DNA from: an uncultured Pseudomonadota bacterium
GTDB lineage: Bacteria > Pseudomonadota > Gammaproteobacteria > Steroidobacterales > Steroidobacteraceae
Direction: 5' to 3'
DNA: 64,000 nt
Assembly: GCA_903832085.1 (NCBI GenBank)
Contig: CAIKZZ010000010.1
Coordinates: forward strand, 1 to 64,000
How positions within the stretch are numbered: position 1 is the stretch's first letter; every line of letters starts with the position of its first letter. The notes beneath the pieces are model-generated. The model was not told the DNA's origin. It saw only the letters and a list, made by a program, of their open reading frames with translations, and searched no databases. The position numbers were made by a program, and so were the translations under genes. Positions 54,879 to 63,330 of the stretch are shown piece after piece.

Positions 54879-55100
54879 TTAATGGCGGTGATGCGAACCA
54901 CCGTCTGAGCCGCTGCCACCGCAGCTGCCTTTACCGGCGACGAACTTGCTCATTTCTGCATCTGTCAGAGCCGCCGCCTGATCCGACGAATCTACCGCAC
55001 GCGCAGTTGCCTGCTTATCAGCCGAATGGGCGAACGCAACGTTCGACACAGCAGCAACAAGCAATCCCGCTACCAAACCAAGTTTACGAACTAAACGCAT
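54879..55100 (-). CDS. Small secreted Gly/Ser/His-rich peptide with leader-like motif
   Basis: 73 residues. A Sec signal peptide (RLVRKLGLVAGLLVAAVSNV, cleavage near AFAHS) is followed by a polar segment, then ALTDAEMSKFVAGKG. This resembles the Leu/Glu/double-glycine motif of bacteriocin-type leaders cut by C39 peptidases. The last 15 residues, SCGGSGSDGGSHHRH, are Gly/Ser/His-rich with one cysteine. AGGAGA lies 7 bases before the ATG and a strong terminator follows. The family is not known to me. A secreted peptide processed by the nearby C39 peptidase is a reasonable hypothesis. A metal-binding or structural role is also possible. Confidence 0.75.
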   Translation of the reverse strand: MRLVRKLGLVAGLLVAAVSNVAFAHSADKQATARAVDSSDQAAALTDAEMSKFVAGKGSCGGSGSDGGSHHRH

Positions 55101-55291
55101 AATTTTATCTCCTGACTACTTACACTCTGGAAAGCCGCCCTCTTGTTAGGCGCCGGACTACCATTCATTTACTGCGACCTGCGTCACAATAGCAGGGAAA
55201 GTGATGAATTTGGAAATATTGATACTGAGGTCCAAGCCCTTTTGTATGATTTGGTGCGGAATATTTAACATAATCCTGTCACTAACCAGTT

Positions 55292-56407
55292 TTAACTAGG
55301 GATATCCCATACGCACCGGCGTTGCCACTCGGATACCGTAATGATCTCGCGAGCAGCGACATCCCATAAAATGCATTTAAGTGACGCAAGGACGCGGGAG
55401 AGCGGGATACGCACGACTTCTGCAAAGCGCGCTTCGTTTTTCCAGTGAAATGCGGCAAGCCGATAGTTTGGGATCGCTGTCGATAAATGGTGCACATGAT
55501 GAAATGCGATATCAAGCGTGAACCAATTTAACCACCGTGGGAGCAGCAAAAAACTTGTTCCATGAATAGCGCCCTCATCGACGTGCCATCCAGTCGTTGT
55601 GCTTGCATAGGATTTGTCAAAATTGTGCTGTACGGTAAATAGAACGATGCCAGCAGCGCCTGCTAGGGCAATAGACGCAAGACATATACCAACCACAAGC
55701 CCAGACCCACAGGCTCTGTAGACACAGACCCACATTCCTATGAAGACTATATTATGCAGCGACATATAGCGGAACTCTGCGGACGTTTTCCAGTAGCGCG
55801 TTTGATAGGTCGCCACGTGCGCTCGTAAAGAGTCGCGAGGACTAGCGATTTTCTGACGCAGCATATGCCAGCACAATCCAATGCTTCCGCGGAGCCATGT
55901 ATAGCGTGGATTAAAAACGAGATAGATAAACCCCGCAATCGGTGACGCATAGACGCTGCATTTCCAACGGTAGAATCGCTTGCTACCGGATGTCATAGCT
56001 GCGTACTCCGTTATAGAGCGAGTCGCATATGGCCCACGATATACCTCCCAGTCACCGTTATGCGCGTGATGATAGTCGTGATTCTTTGCCCAGACATATT
56101 GTGGCATTCCCGTCAGCACACCCAAGACAAATCCCATAATACGGTTTGTCGATCGATTCTTGAATAGACTGTAGTGACCACAGTCATGCATCAAAGTAAA
56201 AGCTCGTAAGGTGAATAAAGCGAGCACCGGAATTAAGGCAAGCAAAAGCCACACTGAAAAATTGACCGCTTTCGCGGCTAACCACCAGAGCATTACGATC
56301 GGCACTACAGTTGTCGCGACCTGAATGATCGCAATGTGATCCGCGGCAGCAAAATTCTTATCACGCAGAGCAATGCGCAAATGCCGGATGTCCTCGAAGA
56401 GTGCCAC
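55292..56407 (-). CDS. Membrane fatty acid desaturase
   Basis: 371 residues, GTG start with AGGAG upstream. All three histidine boxes are present: HDCGH (74-78), HDYHH (110-114) and HHVHH (303-307), which bind the di-iron centre. Hydrophobic pairs at about 30-68 and 215-260 place the boxes on the cytoplasmic face. It would introduce a double bond into an acyl chain, probably of membrane lipid, using a ferredoxin-type donor. It lies upstream of the small peptide gene on the same strand with 191 bases between, so a separate transcript is likely. Confidence 0.9.
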   Translation of the reverse strand: MALFEDIRHLRIALRDKNFAAADHIAIIQVATTVVPIVMLWWLAAKAVNFSVWLLLALIPVLALFTLRAFTLMHDCGHYSLFKNRSTNRIMGFVLGVLTGMPQYVWAKNHDYHHAHNGDWEVYRGPYATRSITEYAAMTSGSKRFYRWKCSVYASPIAGFIYLVFNPRYTWLRGSIGLCWHMLRQKIASPRDSLRAHVATYQTRYWKTSAEFRYMSLHNIVFIGMWVCVYRACGSGLVVGICLASIALAGAAGIVLFTVQHNFDKSYASTTTGWHVDEGAIHGTSFLLLPRWLNWFTLDIAFHHVHHLSTAIPNYRLAAFHWKNEARFAEVVRIPLSRVLASLKCILWDVAAREIITVSEWQRRCVWDIPS

Positions 56408-56737
56408 TTTATGGGCTCCTACTGCGTCCTTGAGAAACCAAGTCTACCGTACACTGAACAAACCACCAGACTTAGCTGTAGGCTCACTTAACCACGGAAC
56501 CACGATTGGCGCCACCCTTGTCAGCACATGTGTGGCTGTGACCTCGCCTCCAATGTAGCGTAAGACGATCAATAGCGCCGACTGCTTACGAGTATCACAT
56601 TGATGAGTATGTCCCACCTCGCCACCGCTTGGTTGGGACTCAGTGACAAACGGCATCTTTGCATACTCAGACACACAACCCGATGTAGTCAGTGTGCGAG
56701 AGAGCGTGAATGTTTTATACAGGTAGACGTAGTCTCC
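56408..56737. other. 330-bp intergenic region
   Basis: The gap between the desaturase start and the permease stop. A 76-codon frame on the minus strand (56444-56674) has no family signature, poor composition and no ribosome site, so I do not call it. No hairpin terminator or RNA gene is apparent. Confidence 0.5.
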
Positions 56738-58264
56738 TTAAAAGCCCAATTTAGTCATGGCATGAGACGCCAAAGTACCGATGTGATGGCGTCCTTTAAC
56801 GACGTACCATACGAGCCCCACTCCCAGAATGACTGCGATATACACAAATGCACCCCAGGTGTTGAACCAAGGCGTGCCATACACCGACTCACGAGGCCAT
56901 GCCAAGTTAAGCGCCATGCCTGCGCCCCAAAGCACCGCGGTGACATTGACGACTAGCCCCCACCGACCCATTGTGAAAAAACGACCGGCGGTCACATCCG
57001 ACGGAGGCCACTGCCCTTGAATACGTTTTTTTAACATCGGTGCCGTCACCATTAAATACGCCATGTAGATCATGATGACTGCGATTGATGTCAGCACCGT
57101 AAAGATTTTTGGCTGCCCGATATTGATGACAAGAATGAGTACGGCGATCAGACCGACCAAGATCGCAGGTCCAATAGGCGCCTGCGTCCTCGGGTTTACC
57201 CGCGCAAGCTGCTCGGAAAACGGCAATGCATTATCACGCGCCATAGCAAACGTGAGTCGAATAGCAGCGGTGTGCACAGCCAGCGCACAGACGCTCACCG
57301 CCACCACGATACAACCTAGAAAGATTTTCGCCAGCGGACCCCACATCACTTGCTCGACAATGTACTGTAGGCCACCATCACTACTGCCAATCTGAGGGTC
57401 ATCTAAATGTGGTGCCGACAAGATAGCAAACACCAAAATGGCGCCACCAATCACGAATGAAGCCAACACGGCTCGCAAAATGGCGCGAGGCGCCGTACGG
57501 CGCGGCTCCATAGTCTCTTCGCCCAAGGAACTTGCGGTGTCAAAACCGTACATCACATAACCCGACGCAAGCGATGCCACCAGGAACGCGCTGAGAAAAC
57601 CGCCACTCCTGTCAGCTCCATAGCCGTGAGTGGTAAAAAAGACAGCGGGGCCGCGGATCGAGTGCAAAGCGAGGATAATTGCAATGAAACACGCAGCGAT
57701 GAGCTCAATAAATACCCCCGCGCTATTGATCATCGCCATCAAACGCACACCCATTGCGTTAATCACTGTCGTCAAGACAATCAATGCTGCCCCTAAGATC
57801 ACAGCATTGCTCGCGAAATCGTGCGGACCCGTCCCATCACCAATGATCTGAAACCCGCTCCATAGACGTGGCAGGTTTAGCTGCAGCGCAAGCACTGTCG
57901 CTGACAAACTGACGATGGATGCCGTGAGCATCAGCCAGCCCGAGGACCACCCGACGCCACGACTGCTAAGTAATTTTGACCAGTTGTACACCGAACCTGC
58001 TATTGGGTACTGGGCCGCCAGCTCCATGAAACACAGCGCGACAGCGAGCTGCCCGACAAGCACCATGGGCCAGGACCACAGATAGGCCGGTCCCGCCGTC
58101 CCAAATCCAAAATAGAACAGCTGAAAAGTTCCTGTGAGTATTGAAATGTAGCTGACGCCAGCAGCAAAGCTACCAAACGCACCAATGCTACGATCCAATG
58201 ATTGCCTATAACCAAAGCGCTCCATCCCATTATCAGCGCTTGCAGCAGACTGTTGCCTAGTCAT
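56738..58264 (-). CDS. APC-superfamily amino acid / amine permease
   Basis: 508 residues with 12 helices. The first-helix region GSFAAGVSYISILTGTFQLF and the unwound-helix FMELAAQYPIAGSVYNWSKL are typical of the amino acid-choline/GABA transporter branch. YGFDTASSLGEETMEPRRTA is the conserved helix 6 to loop segment. It would import an amino acid or amine by cation symport or exchange. It stands alone, with the acyltransferase gene upstream (91-base gap). Confidence 0.9.
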   Translation of the reverse strand: MTRQQSAASADNGMERFGYRQSLDRSIGAFGSFAAGVSYISILTGTFQLFYFGFGTAGPAYLWSWPMVLVGQLAVALCFMELAAQYPIAGSVYNWSKLLSSRGVGWSSGWLMLTASIVSLSATVLALQLNLPRLWSGFQIIGDGTGPHDFASNAVILGAALIVLTTVINAMGVRLMAMINSAGVFIELIAACFIAIILALHSIRGPAVFFTTHGYGADRSGGFLSAFLVASLASGYVMYGFDTASSLGEETMEPRRTAPRAILRAVLASFVIGGAILVFAILSAPHLDDPQIGSSDGGLQYIVEQVMWGPLAKIFLGCIVVAVSVCALAVHTAAIRLTFAMARDNALPFSEQLARVNPRTQAPIGPAILVGLIAVLILVINIGQPKIFTVLTSIAVIMIYMAYLMVTAPMLKKRIQGQWPPSDVTAGRFFTMGRWGLVVNVTAVLWGAGMALNLAWPRESVYGTPWFNTWGAFVYIAVILGVGLVWYVVKGRHHIGTLASHAMTKLGF

Positions 58265-58355
58265 TTATTCCTCTATCCTCCAGCAAACAGGCACCGATCA
58301 GTCAATAACAATCAATAGCTTCTAGCTCGGGATGCATCGACGAGTGAGTTCGGCG

Positions 58356-59588
58356 CTAACCCTTAGATGCTTGAGCATTAGAGGCTGGCACCAGCCTCAT
58401 TGCTAATCTGTGACCGAGATTGATTCCGGGGCGCTCTACCAGCACGTGCGCCGCAAGAGCTACAACAGTGACAAGTCCTACAGAAACCATCGTCATTATC
58501 CAAAAGCACAGCGGTGAAGTTGCTGCAAACGCTCGCACCGGCGCAATCGAGTAAATGATTGTATAAATAATGCCATGCAGCAGGTAGACCCCATAGCTGA
58601 TATTGCCGAGACGACGCGCATAGCGGCTTGTAAGCACTCCCCAGACCGTACATCCAACAGACACGAGATAAAATGCGAGACCGATCAGGAGAATCGCACC
58701 TGCACTATAAACGTCATCAAAGCACGTCATGGCAAGTGCCACACACAACACCGCGATCGCAGAGCCAATTGAGCCTCGAAGATACGGTGGTAATTGCGTG
58801 CGCTGCACAGAGGCGCACACCATGCCACTGAAAAAAAGTGCCGCAATTATCGAATAACTGGCACCGTGATTTAAGCCAGCCGAGACTGCGTACAGCAACG
58901 ACAAAGTTAGCCCAGCCACACTAAAGGCAAGGTGCAGGTGAGTGACGCGCACCAACCAGGCAAGCACTGGTAGCAACAGATAAAATTTCCACTCGTAAGC
59001 AAGTGTCCATGTCACTCCACGCATGATATCGGTAGGATTCTCATACCCGTTGATCGGCCCCAGCCCTCGGATACCCAGCGCAAGCCAGCGACCCGCTTCG
59101 CGCAGTAGTTGTGTGGCGGGTTCATTTAGTTGCAAGCCGGTCCGCGCAAGCACAATAACCAGCACCGCTGTGACAGCCAGTAGGTAAACAGGGCCAATGC
59201 GACACACACGCCCAATGTACAACTTCAGCCAACTCAGATCACCTTGGTTGCGTATGACCTGCGACCAAAACAAGTAACCCGTGATCATGAAGAACATCTC
59301 TACGGACAAATTCCCAAGATATTCGTAGAAGCTGCCACTGGAGCTCGGATTTGTGGCGAGATTTAGATAGGTACCACGAAAGCGGACCGCGTGAGAGAGG
59401 GCGACTCCAAACGCCAATACTGCGCGCAAGCCGTCAAGCGTATAGACCCGAGTGGAGTCCGACAGAGTCTGACCATCTGCAAGCTGAAACAGGCGCGTTC
59501 CGGCGAGCGCAAACAGCGCGGCTAGAATCACGAAGAACGGCCAGACCGACAGGACGTTCAGCGACATATAAAGTGCCTGCTCATGCAC
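58356..59588 (-). CDS. Acyltransferase family 3 membrane protein (OafA/YrhL-like)
   Basis: 410 residues with about ten helices. The catalytic N-terminal motif LDGLRAVLAFGVALSHAVRF has the family Arg and His, and FFMITGYLFWSQVIR follows. The central GVTWTLAYEWKFYLLLP is also conserved. Such proteins O-acetylate or otherwise acylate surface polysaccharides, lipids or small molecules at the inner membrane. An AT-rich TGATTTTAATCA palindrome (59736-59747) lies in its upstream region. Acceptor unknown. Confidence 0.88.
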   Translation of the reverse strand: MHEQALYMSLNVLSVWPFFVILAALFALAGTRLFQLADGQTLSDSTRVYTLDGLRAVLAFGVALSHAVRFRGTYLNLATNPSSSGSFYEYLGNLSVEMFFMITGYLFWSQVIRNQGDLSWLKLYIGRVCRIGPVYLLAVTAVLVIVLARTGLQLNEPATQLLREAGRWLALGIRGLGPINGYENPTDIMRGVTWTLAYEWKFYLLLPVLAWLVRVTHLHLAFSVAGLTLSLLYAVSAGLNHGASYSIIAALFFSGMVCASVQRTQLPPYLRGSIGSAIAVLCVALAMTCFDDVYSAGAILLIGLAFYLVSVGCTVWGVLTSRYARRLGNISYGVYLLHGIIYTIIYSIAPVRAFAATSPLCFWIMTMVSVGLVTVVALAAHVLVERPGINLGHRLAMRLVPASNAQASKG

Positions 59589-59839
59589 TCATCTTATCCT
59601 ATGAACCGCAAACCACAACACGCCAGCCACCGCGGATCTCGCTCTACAAAGGGGTACTCGTTCGTACCGAAACCGGATAGTCGGGCGCACGCATAAACTG
59701 CTGGCGCTTTCGACTAAAAGCAATACTTATATAATTGATTTTAATCATCTTTTTACTCGGCCGGGTCTTTAACTGAAATGCCGCTAATGGCGCGTCCGAA
59801 AAGACTCGACCGACGATCGTCTAGTTCGCAGCCAGTTGG

Positions 59840-60197
59840 TCATGACAGCAATCTCGCGGCTTGTCCCTTGTCAGCAATCAAACTCGCTGCCTGCTTATCA
59901 AAAGACACGCATGTCTCGCCACCGAACCGCCGACCTTGGAAGGCAATCAAACCATCAGCGAAGTCCCCACACGCACGAAGCAATTTAAGGCCCGCTTCCA
60001 CTGCGACGCGGTTAACCGTCACGTTAGCTGCCCGAACCAAAGCCTCAACTGTTGTCGCGATGTCGGGTGAAGCTAAGCCATACATGCGCCGCAAAAGCCA
60101 GACAAGTTCACACAAGACCGGCAGCGGCACGGCTCTGCTTTTCAGGATCACGAACAACCGCGCGAACGAGTACGTTGGTGTCGACCGTAACCTTCAC
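59840..60197 (-). pseudogene. VapC-like PIN-domain toxin, frameshifted
   Basis: From a GTG at 60197 the minus strand encodes MKVTVDTNVLVRAVVRDPEK, a normal PIN N-terminus with the first catalytic Asp, but this frame stops at 60108. The rest of the domain continues in another frame: VPLPVLCELVWLLRRMYGL (catalytic Glu), LRACGDFADGLIAFQGRRFG (catalytic Asp pair) and CVSFDKQAASLI, ending at 59840. Joined, the two parts give about 120 residues, short of the usual 130 or so. An internal deletion of roughly a dozen codons, not a multiple of three bases, near 60120-60130 would explain both. It is therefore probably inactive. Confidence 0.8.
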
Positions 60198-60238
60198 AAA
60201 CGTCCCGATCAGCCAGCCGACGCCGCGTCGCTGATCTC

Positions 60239-60445
60239 CTAAAGCGTGGCTGTCTTTTTAGTTTTATCTGCCAAACAATCGATAAAGTCTTCGATTGTTC
60301 CCTTGGGAGCAGCAGCCTGGAACGTGACCCGTCCGTCAGGCGATTTGAAAACATCAACCTGCTGTCCTGACTCAATACCCAGATGCCACAGCAAAGCCTT
60401 TTTGAAGGTCACTGGCCCTCGGGCGGTCACCGTCAGGTTGGTCAT
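60239..60445 (-). CDS. AbrB/MazE-family antitoxin, probably truncated
   Basis: 68 residues, SpoVT-AbrB swapped-hairpin fold. The N-terminus is TNLTVTARGPVTFKKALLWHLG, then IESGQQVDVFKSPDGRVTFQ. It precedes the PIN toxin remnant. After the TAG at 60239-60241 the same frame continues EISDAASAG to a TGA at 60209-60211. That extension resembles the C-terminus of antitoxins of this family, so the TAG may be a nonsense mutation that removes the toxin-binding tail. The DNA-binding part is intact and may still bind the inverted repeat upstream. Confidence 0.75.
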   Translation of the reverse strand: MTNLTVTARGPVTFKKALLWHLGIESGQQVDVFKSPDGRVTFQAAAPKGTIEDFIDCLADKTKKTATL

Positions 60446-60472
60446 GCTCGATTTCTTAACTTAAACCACGTA

Positions 60473-60492
60473 GTAATGTAAACGTACATTAC
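60473..60492. promoter_or_regulatory. Inverted repeat upstream of the antitoxin gene
   Basis: GTAATGTA and TACATTAC form a perfect inverted repeat with AACG between. It lies 28 bases before the antitoxin start codon, where toxin-antitoxin operons carry their autoregulatory operator. Confidence 0.7.
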
Positions 60493-60596
60493 GACGGCAC
60501 TTAGGCAAGTAGCGCTTGGGAGCCACGTGCAACCGGTGCGCAAGCACTTCCCGTGGCGGATCTGGGCCGGCAAACCACTGAAGATGCTTTGGGAAA

Positions 60597-60673
60597 TGGT
60601 GCGCCCGGAAGGATTCGAACCTCCGACCCCCTGGTTCGTAGCCAGGTACTCTATCCAGCTGAGCTACGGGCGC
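60597..60673 (-). tRNA. tRNA-Arg (anticodon ACG)
   Basis: On the minus strand a complete cloverleaf is present: acceptor GCGCCCG/CGGGCGC, D-arm GCTCAGCTGGATAGAGT, anticodon stem CCTGG/CCAGG with loop CTACGAA (anticodon ACG), T-arm GGAGGTTCGAATCCTTC and discriminator A. The CCA end is encoded (60597-60599). 77 nucleotides in all. Confidence 0.96.
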
Positions 60674-60888
60674 GCAATTAACTGATATCTCATGCTTTAT
60701 TCAAAATCGACGGTTGCTCGTCCGTCAAGCGTGAGGCCGCGCATTGTACACGTCTCAGGCCGTGCGTGGGCAAAAATGCGACTGAGAGCCCCACCGCCTG
60801 GGTAAGCCCTCCAGAAACAGCAGCACCGCGCACACAACCCTCCCGAGAAGCACTAAGCTCACCCACTCGAAACAGGCTAAGAAGACGT

Positions 60889-61587
60889 ATGCCAGCCCAC
60901 CAACACATCGACCTCCCTGATGGGATCTGCCTAGACCACCCCGACGCCACCGCCAGCGTCATCTGGCTCCATGGCCTCGGTGCTGACGGTAGCGACTTTG
61001 TGCCAATCGTCCCGGAATTGCATCTGTCCCCCACGCTCGCAGTCCGCTTCTGGTTCCCAAATGCGAACGTCATGCCAGTCACTATCAATAATGGTTACCG
61101 CATGCGGGCCTGGTACGACATCAAAAGCCTATCTTTGGACGATCGTGCCGACGCGCAAGGACTGCACGCATCTGTTCACCGCATTAGCGGAATGATCGAT
61201 GATGAAATCCGCTCTGGTATAGCGCCTGAACGCATTATCCTGGTGGGCTTCTCACAAGGCGGCGTGGTCGCACTGCATACAGCCCTTACAGTCCCACACC
61301 GCATCGGTGGCGCGATCGCATTGTCAACTTACCTGCCACACACCACTACACTGGACTCAGCACGCGTAACCACACATACCGACCTACCGATTCTGCAGTG
61401 CCATGGCAAGCATGATGATGTGGTCAGCTTTGCCATGGGTCGTGCAGCATATGCTTGGCTGTGCAGCCACGGCTATCAGCCCGAATGGCATGAGTACCCA
61501 ATGGAGCATTCGGTCTGCGCAGCTGAAATGACTGACATTGGTAGTTGGCTGACAAACCATCTTGCAACGCCTGCCCTCCAATATTAA
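60889..61587 (+). CDS. Phospholipase/carboxylesterase-family serine hydrolase
   Basis: 232 residues, alpha/beta-hydrolase. The early motif is VIWLHGLGADGSDFVPIVPE, the nucleophile elbow ILVGFSQGGVVALHTAL (Ser in GFSQG), the catalytic Asp is in CHGKHDDVVSFAMG and the His in YPMEHSVCAAE. RFWFPNANVMPVTINNGYRM is typical of the bacterial EstB/acyl-protein-thioesterase-like family. It would hydrolyse short acyl esters in the cytoplasm. The ATG at 60889 is chosen because the family begins at this point. An upstream in-frame ATG overlaps no conserved sequence. Confidence 0.9.
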   Translation: MPAHQHIDLPDGICLDHPDATASVIWLHGLGADGSDFVPIVPELHLSPTLAVRFWFPNANVMPVTINNGYRMRAWYDIKSLSLDDRADAQGLHASVHRISGMIDDEIRSGIAPERIILVGFSQGGVVALHTALTVPHRIGGAIALSTYLPHTTTLDSARVTTHTDLPILQCHGKHDDVVSFAMGRAAYAWLCSHGYQPEWHEYPMEHSVCAAEMTDIGSWLTNHLATPALQY

Positions 61588-61648
61588 TAAAAACTACCTA
61601 AACTCATCGCTCAGAAGAACTAGCCTAACCGCTTACTTAGGATTCACC

Positions 61649-63025
61649 ATGTCAATCGCTCCTCGCCAGCTGATTTTCTACATCACACTGCTTCTTGGTG
61701 CGTTCTTAGCTCAGACCTCATTAGCTAGCGCCTCCAGCAGTACCAATGACATCGCTGTGCGTCAGCTGGTTGAGAAAAACCTCCCTAGTCTTATCACCTA
61801 CTACACGACGCTACACGCAGCACCAGAACTCTCTCACCAAGAAGCGCATACAGCCGAGGGGATCGCACAAGAACTGCGCTTTGCAGGTTTTGAGGTCATC
61901 GAGCATATCGGCAAATATGAATCTTCAAAGCTAAAACCAAGTGGGGTCGCAGGTGTGCTAAAAAATGGCCCTGGCCCCACAGTACTGATTCGCGCTGACA
62001 TGGATGCACTACCAATCGAAGAAAAAACGGGACTGCCCTATGCCAGCACCCGTCGTATGACCGCAGATAGCGGAGTTGAAGTGCCCGTCATGCATGCATG
62101 CGGTCACGACATACACGTAACGTCACTTGTAGGCGTCGCGCGCGTCATGTCTAAACTAAAAAATAACTGGCACGGAACACTTGTTCTGATTGGCCAGCCC
62201 GCCGAAGAAACAATGGATGGGGCGCTATCCTTACTGCACGATAATTTATATGGCCGCATCCCGAAGCCGGACTTTGCTCTTGCGCTGCATGACAGCGCAG
62301 ACGTCCCTGCGGGGTCGATCTCGCTCACGCCTGGCTATACCCTCGCGATGTCGACGCAAATGGATGTCACGGTCCGTGGCGTGAGTGGTCACAGTTCGCG
62401 CCCAGAAGCGGCGAAAGACCCCATTGTGCTCGCTGCAAATATCATCATGCAATTACAGACGATTGTTTCTCGTGAAATTTCCCCGTTTGATCAAGCCGTA
62501 CTTACGGTCGGCACTATCCATGGGGGCATCAAACGCAACATCATCCCAGACGAAGTGAAGCTGGAGATTAACTTACGCGCCTACAAAGAAGACGTCCGGC
62601 AACATCTGATTGAAGCGGTGGTCCGCATTAGTCGTGCAGCTGCACTCGGCGCTGGAATGCCAGAGGATCGGTTACCGGTCGTTCGCGTCATTGAAAACGA
62701 GTTTGCGCCTGCATTATTTAATGATGAGGCACTGTACATACGACTAAAGCCGGCATTTGAACGTGCCCTGGGGAAGGCTCACGTCGCAAAGCAGGACCCC
62801 GCAATGGCTGGCGAGGACTTTGGGCACTTAGGGCTAGAGCGCAGCATTCCGGTCTTTATGTTTTGGCTGGGCGCAGCGACACCAGAGGCGCTAGGCAAAG
62901 CCAAAGCCAGCGGTATAGCGAACCCAGGATTGCACAGCTCTGGATTTGCCCCAGATCCCGAGCCCACATTACGTACTGGAGTCATTGCGATGAGCACGGC
63001 AGCACTCGAATTACTTGCCCACTGA
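61649..63025 (+). CDS. Exported M20D amidohydrolase
   Basis: 458 residues. The signal peptide is about residues 1-26 (QLIFYITLLLGAFLAQTSLA). Zinc-site motifs are LIRADMDALPIEEKTGLPYA, MHACGHDIHVTSLVGVARVM and LIGQPAEETMDGALSLL, with AMAGEDFGHLGL near the end. This is the hippurate hydrolase/IAA-amino acid hydrolase group, here sent to the periplasm. It would split acyl-amino acids. The start is the ATG at 61649, since the signal peptide begins there. It follows the esterase gene by 61 bases and ends 32 bases from the convergent ferredoxin gene. Confidence 0.9.
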   Translation: MSIAPRQLIFYITLLLGAFLAQTSLASASSSTNDIAVRQLVEKNLPSLITYYTTLHAAPELSHQEAHTAEGIAQELRFAGFEVIEHIGKYESSKLKPSGVAGVLKNGPGPTVLIRADMDALPIEEKTGLPYASTRRMTADSGVEVPVMHACGHDIHVTSLVGVARVMSKLKNNWHGTLVLIGQPAEETMDGALSLLHDNLYGRIPKPDFALALHDSADVPAGSISLTPGYTLAMSTQMDVTVRGVSGHSSRPEAAKDPIVLAANIIMQLQTIVSREISPFDQAVLTVGTIHGGIKRNIIPDEVKLEINLRAYKEDVRQHLIEAVVRISRAAALGAGMPEDRLPVVRVIENEFAPALFNDEALYIRLKPAFERALGKAHVAKQDPAMAGEDFGHLGLERSIPVFMFWLGAATPEALGKAKASGIANPGLHSSGFAPDPEPTLRTGVIAMSTAALELLAH

Positions 63026-63057
63026 CCGCGCCTACATCCTTTAGGAGCACGATTGAG

Positions 63058-63330
63058 TTAGATATCGAGCTCAACCGACTGCAAAGGCTTAGAACAGCAC
63101 AGCAGGACCTCACCTACACCCGGCTCCATGAGCGGTGGCTCAGCGTATGTAACCGCACCGCTTTTCATGATGCTCAGACAGGTATTACAAACACCGGCTC
63201 GGCACGAAAATGCGGGCGCCAAACCATGGCTTTCAGCAAAGTCGAGCAAGGACTCAGCAGCCGGATCCCACGCGACGGTCTTACCCGACTTTAAAAAAGT
63301 CACGTAGATGGGCACATCCGTCTCGCTCAC
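63058..63330 (-). CDS. Plant-type 2Fe-2S ferredoxin
   Basis: 90 residues. The cluster motif is FSCRAGVCNTC (Cys43, Cys48, Cys51), with the fourth ligand in LLCCSKP (Cys78 or Cys79). It is a free-standing ferredoxin rather than the C-terminal domain of a reductase. Its start overlaps the Rieske oxygenase gene by 4 bases (ATGA), so it is almost certainly the electron donor of that oxygenase. The reductase is not in this window. Confidence 0.9.
   Translation of the reverse strand: MSETDVPIYVTFLKSGKTVAWDPAAESLLDFAESHGLAPAFSCRAGVCNTCLSIMKSGAVTYAEPPLMEPGVGEVLLCCSKPLQSVELDI

Noticed and set aside
50816-55100. A complete Fap amyloid operon
   Set aside because: Only FapD-like and FapF-like proteins are recognisable. 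No repeat-bearing FapB/FapC-type subunits, FapA or FapE are present, so I describe the pair only as Fap-like.
56444-56674. Minus-strand frame of 76 codons in the gap after the desaturase
   Set aside because: No ribosome site, signal, domain or composition typical of a gene.
59778-60242. Plus-strand frame of 154 codons
   Set aside because: It lies antisense to the PIN-toxin remnant, whose conserved residues are readable on the minus strand. The plus frame shows no family feature.
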